Shown here in pieces: positions 57,130 through 64,000 of a stretch of 64,000 bases of DNA (position 1 is its first letter; every line of letters starts with the position of its first letter). Position numbers and translations under genes: made by a program. The DNA is from Halichoerus grypus (Eukaryota; Chordata; Mammalia; Carnivora; Phocidae). The stretch spans positions 142,490,308 through 142,554,307 of the forward strand of contig NC_135717.1 in assembly GCF_964656455.1 (NCBI RefSeq). The letters run 5' to 3'. Under the pieces are notes generated by a model. That model saw only the letters and a list, made by a program, of their open reading frames with translations, ran no database searches and was not told the origin of the DNA.

Positions 57130-57412
57130 GATACAGAGTTTTAGTTATGAAAGATGAATAAATTCTAGAGATTTGCTGTACAACATTGTGCCTATAGTTA
57201 ATAATACTGTACTCTGCAGTTTAAAAAAATTTAAGAGGGGGTGGACCTGGGTGGCTCAGTTGATTAACTGTCCAACTCTTGATCTCAGCTCAGGTCTCAA
57301 TCTCATGATTGTGAGTTCAGGCCCCACACTGGGTTTCCATTGTGGAGCCCACTTAAAAAAAAAAAAAAACTTAAGAGGGTAAAGTTAAGTGCCCTTACTT
57401 ACCACAAAAAAA
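57130..57412 (+). mobile_element. L1 3' end, split by a SINE
   Basis: 'agttatgaaagatgaataaa', 'tctagagatttgctgtacaa' and 'cctatagttaataatactgt' are a sense L1 3' UTR. After the SINE it resumes at 'taaagttaagtgcccttact' and ends in an A-rich tail with (ATGAA)n. Confidence 0.8.
57240..57369 (+). mobile_element. Can-SINE, short old form
   Basis: Head 'ggtggacctgggtggctcag' and a shortened linker ending in A14. Flanks 'aatttaagaggg' and 'aacttaagaggg' are a target duplication with one mismatch. Confidence 0.88.
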
Positions 57413-57415
57413 TAA

Positions 57416-57438
57416 GATGAAATGAAATGAAATGAAAT
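57416..57438. repeat. (ATGAA)n microsatellite
   Basis: About 4.5 units at the tail of the L1. Confidence 0.9.
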
Positions 57439-57439
57439 C

Positions 57440-57854
57440 AGAGAAACTTTAATTTAAATCCTGCTTTTGACACTTATCAGTAATGTGAGAGTAAGAAACA
57501 TACTTTTCTGAGATTTTATTTTACTATGTATAAAACAGAATTAAAGAGATTGATTTCAGGACTCTTATGAGAATAAAATAAAATATTTGAAAGTGGCAAC
57601 TAATGTAATACTTGGAAATATAATACATGATCAACAAATGCTTATTCTCTTGCCCCATTACATTATGTTGACCCTTGCTTTCATGCATTATCCACATACT
57701 CCTATCATTTTCATACGTCTATCACATATCATCTTTAATATTGGTTTAATCATTGGTCACCTCAATCAATTTTTATGTAGTCATCTTTAATCCTGTGACC
57801 TTGCTGAATTGGTTTATTGGTTCTAATAGTGTTTGTGTTGTTGTTTTGCTTTGC
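57440..57854. other. No gene or named repeat recognised
   Basis: AT-rich; a 67-codon plus-strand frame has no known similarity. Confidence 0.4.
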
Positions 57855-58030
57855 TTTTAGTGAATATGGAAGCATTTTAAGAAAGGAGTGGCAAAGTCAG
57901 ATTTGCGTTTTAAATAGATAATTTTGCAGCTGTGAGGATGATGTATTTGAAGGAGGAAATGCTGGAAGAAAGGAGATTATTTTTCAACACTGTTGAAACA
58001 GTTACTGACATCCAGAAGCCTACCAGGAAT
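57855..58030 (-). mobile_element. L2 fragment, antisense
   Basis: 'aaaggagtggcaaagtcaga' followed by 'ttttgcagctgtgaggatga' and 'ggaggaaatgctggaagaaa' match an internal antisense L2 segment. Confidence 0.6.
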
Positions 58031-58619
58031 ATATAACAGGACTAGGAGTATACTAGAAAATGAATTAAGAAAGATAATTGCTTAATTTTTCCGCAGAAAT
58101 AAGCATATTTATTTTAAGAAAATTGCTTTCAGGTCTCTTTTCAATTAATTACATTTATTGTACTCATTACAGCTCATGGACTTCTGCTTCTGGTAATGTC
58201 AGACCATGCAATTTGGACTAGCTCTCTTGATAAGGAAAACGAAAAACATCGGATTATATATATATATATATATATAATTCACTTATGACCTAATATAGCA
58301 AGAAAGTAGTGAAGAATTGGGATCAGGAGAAAAGTTAGGTCTTGGACATTTAGGTCTGATAATTTTCCCTAGTTTTATTTTTTATTTTTTTTCCTAGTTT
58401 TAAAGGGACTAGCTTAGCACATTTGACAGCTTCATAGGGCTAGAGGGGCAGGAGTTGGAGTCAAGTTCTGATAAGATAAAGTGGCTCTAGGGAATCCTCT
58501 TCATTTGAATTTGAGACTCTGAAAGGCTATACTCTAGAAGGAATATCCCTGGATGATGGATCACCCCAGGAATTATTTGAATAAAGGTAAATGAGGATTG
58601 CTGTTTTCCTAGACACCTG
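58031..58619. other. No gene recognised; holds a (TA)n tract
   Basis: AT-rich DNA with (TA)n at 58255-58277. Confidence 0.4.
58255..58277. repeat. (TA)n microsatellite
   Basis: About 11 TA units. Confidence 0.95.
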
Positions 58620-59828
58620 GCCAGAATAAATACATATTCCCTCTGGAAGAAGATAATATAGTTCTAGAACTAAAGTGACTTCTACTAACAATTTTACAAA
58701 TCAAATGTCTGCCCCATAGTAAAAAATAACCATAAACATGAGATGACAAGACAATAAGAACAAATGATAATATAAATAGTAAACAACAGAAACAGACCAT
58801 AGGAGTCCCAGATATTGAAGTTATCTAAAAGACTTAAAATAACTATGCTTATAGTGTTCAAGGTGATAAAAGATTGTAAAATTTCACAGGAAACTGGAAT
58901 TTAAAAACAAAACAAATGAAATTGTAAAATCAGAAAGGACAATAAACACGACAGAGAACCAAATAAATAGATTCAACATCAAATTAGATACAGTAGAGAA
59001 AATTAGTGACCCAAAAGGTGGGTACAAAAAAATTCATAATAAATCATAGATAAAGGAATAGAAAATACAGAAATGAGTGTAAGAGGCATAAAAGATAAAA
59101 TGAGAAGAATAAACATATGGAAAGTGGAATTCTAGAATTAGAGTAAAAATGGAATGTAACTGAATTTAAAAAAGAGTAAAAATGTTCCCAAACTAATAGA
59201 GGGCATTAAGTTACAATGTCAATAATCCCTATGAGCCCAGAAGAGAAAAGAATAAAACATACATTGTAAGGACACGATATTAAAACTTCTTTAAAAAGAA
59301 TTCTTTAAGGCACCCAAAAAGAAAAACAGAAGACAATTTACCCTCAAAGAGGCAATAATTAAATTCACAACTGCCTTTTCAATGGCAAGAATGATGGTCA
59401 GAATAAAATGACATGTTAAAAATGCCAAAGGAAAATAACCGCTAATTTAAAATTCTATATCCAGTGAAAACATCCTTTAGGAATAAAGGTAAAATAAAGA
59501 CATGTTCAGAAAGTCCTAAGCTGAGAAATTACTCATCTGTACTAAATTACATCCTCTATACTAAAGGAAATTTTGAAGGCTGTTCTTCAGAAAGAAGAAA
59601 GATAATCAAATGGAAGATTCAAGATCCAGAAAGAGGAATTAGTAACATAAATGGTAAATGTGTGAATAAATCTAAAGAAATATTGCCTGTATAAATCTAC
59701 AAAATAATATCTTTTGCATCACACACATGGTATTAGAAGGCAGGAAAATACACGTTAACATTACACTTCAGCATACTGAGTTTGCACATCACAATTTATA
59801 TATTAACTGTTAAAAGAATAGCAAAACA

Positions 59829-60037
59829 AGTGCCTGGGTGGCTCAGTCAGTTAAGCGTCTGCCTTCAACTCAGGTCGTGATCCCAGGGTCCTGGGATAGG
59901 GTCCTGGGATAGAGTCCCGCATCGGGCAGGGAGTCTGCTTCTCCCTCTCCCTCGGCCCCTCCCCCCTGCTCGTGCCCACCCACACTGTCTCTCTCTCTCT
60001 CTCAAATAAATAAACAAAATCTTAAAAAAAAAAAAAG
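59829..60037 (+). mobile_element. Can-SINE, full length
   Basis: Head, linker and A tail. Perfect 13-bp duplication 'gaatagcaaaaca' at 59816-59828 and 60038-60050. It has an internal 13-bp tandem duplication, 'gggtcctgggata', at 59886-59911, absent from the other copies here. Confidence 0.96.
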
Positions 60038-60405
60038 GAATAGCAAAACAGTATAAAATTGACAGGATAATGGAGGGGGAAATTGAATAATAAAAAAATG
60101 TATTCAATCAATTCAAAAGGAAGCATGAAGGGTTAATAAATGGAACACAAAAAGACGAGGAAAATAGCCCTTACTAAGACATTATATTAAGCACAGTCAA
60201 GTAATCACAGTAAATATAAAGAGACCAAATAATTAAAACAGAAAGCTGTCAGACTGCACACAAATAAAACTGAAGAACCATTTGCTATCTGTGCATAATA
60301 CACATAGAAACACAGACACACTGAAAGTAAAAGGACAGATAAATGTGTACAGTACAGACTAACAAAAAAGAAATCCTCTGTCATATAATTAAAATCAGAC
60401 AGCAC

Positions 60406-60587
60406 AATTTATGAGAAAATGCCTGTCTAGGAATAAAAGCAATCACTTCATGATGATAAAGGTTCAATTGGCCAGGAAAATAAAACAATGATGTAGAATT
60501 TATGAGAAAATGCCTGTCTAGGAATAAAAGCAGTCACTTCATGATGATAAAGTTTCAACTGGCCAGGAAAACAAAATAATGATATGG
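60406..60587. repeat. 91-bp tandem duplication
   Basis: Unit 1 (60406-60496) and unit 2 (60497-60587) both start 'aatttatgagaaaatgcctg' and differ at about six sites, so they are roughly 93% alike. Confidence 0.95.
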
Positions 60588-60750
60588 TAGAAAGCAACTA
60601 GTAACAGTCTCAAAACATATGTAAAAATTAATAGAACTGCAAGGAGAAATAGAAAATCTATAATCATAGTGGGAGACATTAAAATTTGTAATTATACCAA
60701 CATAGAAATTTAGACTTGGAGCTGTAAAAATGAAGTTACATTTTTAGAAG

Positions 60751-62934
60751 AAAAATTAAATTTACCTAACAACGTTATTTAAAAAAGTGATTTCAGAGAT
60801 CTAATCTTTTCTACTAAAAAGATATTAATTGATAAATTTCTTCTAACTCAAGCAATGTCAACTGCCATGGATTGTTTTGTGCAGATTGTATATAGTTCAT
60901 AGGACCATATTCTGATGACAGAATAGATCAGGCAATTAATTAACAGAATTTTTAAAATGACATTTTGTATAAATATTATTAAATAATGCTTCTCATATAC
61001 AAAATTAATAAAGATAAAATAATCTTGCTATTATTTGGAACTGATTTATCTCCTTTATCTTAGAAATAGATCATTAGGTAAGATTTTATCATGAAAAATT
61101 TTAAATTAACACCCAATTTTTTTTAAAACTCATCACTTAATGATCTTTTGTAAGTCACTAAAGCATAAATGCACATTCTAAATTCTCACATAAATATATA
61201 ATAAATTTTGAGCCAAAATATTACATATTTTATTTGAAGCAGATTACCCTAAAAGTAGGCATAAAAGGAGAATCATAAGTAAGAATAATCCAGGAAAATT
61301 AGTTTAATATAAAACAATGTGGTGCCAAATTCTAATCACATCCATTTTTGAACAATTTCCTCTAATTAACATCAAGATTAACGTGGGCTTGCCGGCAGAG
61401 TAATGTTTCAAAGCAGAAATCTTCATCTTATGTTGAATACTGTAAGAACTGTCAATCCTTACACCAGCCTTTGCAGGCAATCTGAGATCTCTTGAACTTC
61501 TCCTGGGAGGGAGAGTCTAGAGGAATATTTACCTTTTTCCCATAGCACCTATCCCAAGTTCCAGTATCAAGGATCTCACTTCTTGGGAGGCAAAAAAGTA
61601 TTTAAAATTTTCATTTTGGGAGAAATGTGTCCAAATTCAAGGCCCAAGGAAGACATTCTGTCACATTTGGGGGAAATTAGTAGATCTGTATTTTAAAAAA
61701 AAAAAAAAAAATTAGAGTCACAAACTCAGTTGCAATGCAAAGAATGATTTAAAATTCAAGCACTATGTTCCTTTGATCTACTAATCTTCACTAAGAATTA
61801 TTCACATAATCTTGACTGTTAAGTAACCAGACAACAAATTTTAGGTGCCTCCAAAGGTCTATGATATATAAGTTAATAGAGAGCTACTATTTTGTAAACT
61901 AATTAAGTAGCAGAAATCAATGCAAAGATGTATAATATAATTAGATAGAGTGTGATAGTCATGCTTGTAAAGCATTCTACAACTATACTTCTAAACTCTT
62001 TCTCTTTTCCAAACTAGAACATTGTGATGGCTGCTATCTGCCTTGAGCCATAAGGTCCTGAGGAGAAAGATCCAGAAAAAGTAAACAGTGTAAATTTCAA
62101 TGTCTCTGTTATTGAATCTAAAATTTTTCTTCAAAGATTAATAAAAACAAATTAATCATATGCATGCTAGTATTAAGTACATCAAATTAGATTATAAAAT
62201 TTAGTGGAATACTCAAGTTAGAAATTCATATTGAGAATACTAATGGCTGTTTTTCTGTTGATATCATTCCTTCTGAGAGAACGAGAATAAGAGCAAGCAA
62301 AAAAAAAAAAAAAAAAAGGAAAGAAAGGAAAAGACTCAATAATTAAAAGGTAAACTGTTCAAAAAGAAAAACTAACCAAAATATTCTACTTTTATTTTTG
62401 TCCTTCCATGAAATGAAAGTCAGATATAGATTTCAAAGAGTGGGAGTAGTATCATAGCATCTCATAGTTATCCATGCCACTTCTTTCATGAAAGCTGGCT
62501 TAATTTAGGAGATAAACTCTTTAATAAAAGAACATGAAAGTGTGAAAAGAAATGGAATTTGAAGTAAAAAAAAAAAAAACTTGGACTACTATCTTTTACT
62601 CATACCTTCAAAGCAAGCCATTTACATTCTGATCTCTCTTGCTCTGATTTATAAAATACTAAAAATGCCACAATCTCTTGACATAAACCCACTTCATTCT
62701 AGAAGGACCTTTGAGGTGTAATATCCACACCAGACTCATATATACTATGACTTTAGTGTTATCAACATCTTAGCTATAATGCTCTATAAATTGGATTTGT
62801 TTTCTTATTCTATCAATATATTTAATATATGTTGTCTAATTTTTTTATTGCTATATGAGACTTACCAAATAAGCACAAAGTAGATACCAAAGAGAACATG
62901 TTCAACAAGCAAAAGAATGACTTTTGTTTTCATT
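60751..62934. other. Long AT-rich stretch without recognised gene or repeat
   Basis: About 2.2 kb with A runs at 61694-61711, 62300-62318 and 62567-62579. A less AT-rich island lies at 61380-61560. No frame of note. Confidence 0.4.
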
Positions 62935-64000
62935 TCATTATTTAGTACTTTTGAACAAGAGGGCATGCCAGATACTGCTGTGGGCAGAAAATGCAGCTGT
63001 AAACCATTAGAAAAGAATCCCCTGGCTTCATGGAACAGAGACTAGTGGAGAGAGAAATACACAATAAACAAGGCAAAATAATAAAGTATACACTGTGTTG
63101 GATGGTTATGAGTGCTATGGAGAAAAAGCAGAAAAGAGGGATTGGAAATATTAAGAGGGAGCTATTTTAACTTTGAATACATTGATCAGGCATGGCCACA
63201 CTGAGGGGATGGTATCTGAGAAAATCCCTGAAGAGTTGAGAGAGCCAGTCACATGGTTGTTTGGGGGACAACTTTCCAGCCCTAGGGAATAGCCAGTACA
63301 AAGTCCCTAAGGCAGTTGAATGCCTGACATGTTGAACAGCAAAGGACACCAGGATTGTGGGCGTAGAGTGGATGAGGTAGAAAACTGCAGGAGATGATAT
63401 CAGACAGAAAAAGGGAAGGGGGCAGCTGTTTGACCTTTAGGCCAATTTAAAGACCTGGGCTTTTACACTGAGGAGGGGAGGATCTCAGATATTTGAGCAG
63501 ATGTGAAACAAAATTTGACTTACCTTTTATCAGAATCAGGATCTTTCTTGTTGCTATTTTGGCAACAGGCTGATGAGGTACAAGGACATAAGCAAGGAGC
63601 CAGTTAGGAAAATCCTGTCTAATCCAGATAAGAGATGGTGACTCTGACTAGGATGGAGCTGTAGAGGTGATTATTGGGGTTCAAGTCTACATATATTTTG
63701 AAGATAAAATGGAGAGACTTTACTGCGAGGTGGAATAGGGAATGTGTGAAAGAAATAAAACACAGGTTTCGGCCTAAGTCAACAGAAGATTGACGTGGCT
63801 ACTAATTGAGATGCAGAAGAGTGAGTGAAGATCATGAACTCAATTTGGGACATGTTAAATTTCTGCATTTGACATTAGGAGTCTGAAGGTCACGGGAAAT
63901 GTCTGGATTAGAAATGTTAATTCCAGAGTCATCAACATTTAGATGATATGGAGAGCCAGGAGATAGAAGAGATCATCAATTGTGTCAGCCCAGATGGAAA
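62935..64000 (-). mobile_element. L2, long antisense copy, runs off the right edge
   Basis: Colinear antisense L2 from near its 3' end: 'ggttatgagtgctatggaga', 'gggctttacactgagga'-like words near 63455 (here 'gggcttttacactgaggagg'), 'atattttgaagataaaatgg', 'tttgggacatgttaaatttc', and 'agtcatcaacatttagatga' near 63930. It continues beyond the window. Confidence 0.7.

Larger units (their letters stand above)
58620..60750 (+). mobile_element. Old L1M, ORF1 region to endonuclease of ORF2
   Basis: The order fits an old L1. An ORF1-like part spans about 58620-59690 ('ttctatatccagtgaaaaca', 'aaataaagacatgttcagaa', 'gaaggctgttcttcagaaag'). An inter-ORF part follows, then the start of the endonuclease ('gctgtcagactgcacacaaa' near 60245; 'gaactgcaaggagaaataga' and 'catagtgggagacattaaaa' near 60640-60680). 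All frames are broken. It contains a Can-SINE and a 91-bp duplication. Confidence 0.75.

Noticed and set aside
62300..62318. A run near 62.3 kb as the tail of a retroelement
   Set aside because: No element body to its left and no flanking direct repeat.

Overview
This is mammalian nuclear DNA from a carnivoran, most likely an arctoid (bear, seal or weasel lineage). The main evidence is 21 copies of the tRNA-Lys-derived Can-SINE, plus L1 copies whose 3' UTR I associate with arctoid carnivores. The sequence is AT-rich and CpG-poor. I see no convincing complete protein-coding gene, no RNA gene, no CpG island and no CRISPR array. It reads as an intergenic stretch or a very large intron. Almost every open reading frame over 60 codons falls inside a repeat or on its antisense strand.

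Layout. 1-5 kb: old L2 and MIR, and a MER5A split by a Can-SINE. 5-15 kb: mostly unassigned DNA with three Can-SINEs, an old L1 and two MaLR-type LTRs. 15-19 kb: a Can-SINE cluster, then a probable ERV LTR followed by a decayed 40-bp minisatellite. 19-22 kb: a purine-rich microsatellite, MIRs and a third MaLR-type LTR. 22.1-29.9 kb: one L2 split by a near-full-length but dead antisense L1, which itself carries a Can-SINE and a small poly(A) insertion. 30-38 kb: L2, MIR and old L1 remnants. 38.2-41.5 kb and 45.3-47.7 kb: two separate L1 insertions with 5' inversions (twin priming), each bounded by a target-site duplication. The second keeps a 541-codon open stretch of ORF2 ending at one nonsense codon. 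48-53 kb: mostly unassigned, with a TA-flanked DNA transposon inside a MIR. 53-61 kb: old L1M and L2 fragments with Can-SINEs. 61-64 kb: unassigned DNA, then a long antisense L2 running off the window.

Nothing here looks like a new multi-gene system. The most informative structures are insertion by-products: the two twin-primed L1s, two apparent poly(A)-only insertions with target-site duplications, a SINE with an unexplained 3' extension, a 91-bp tandem duplication and a 40-bp minisatellite. Two short open segments bounded by good splice-site matches (2650-2738 plus strand; 55586-55902 minus strand) are the only candidate exons, and both are weak. Repeat family names come from remembered consensus features, not from a database search; edges of old repeats are approximate.
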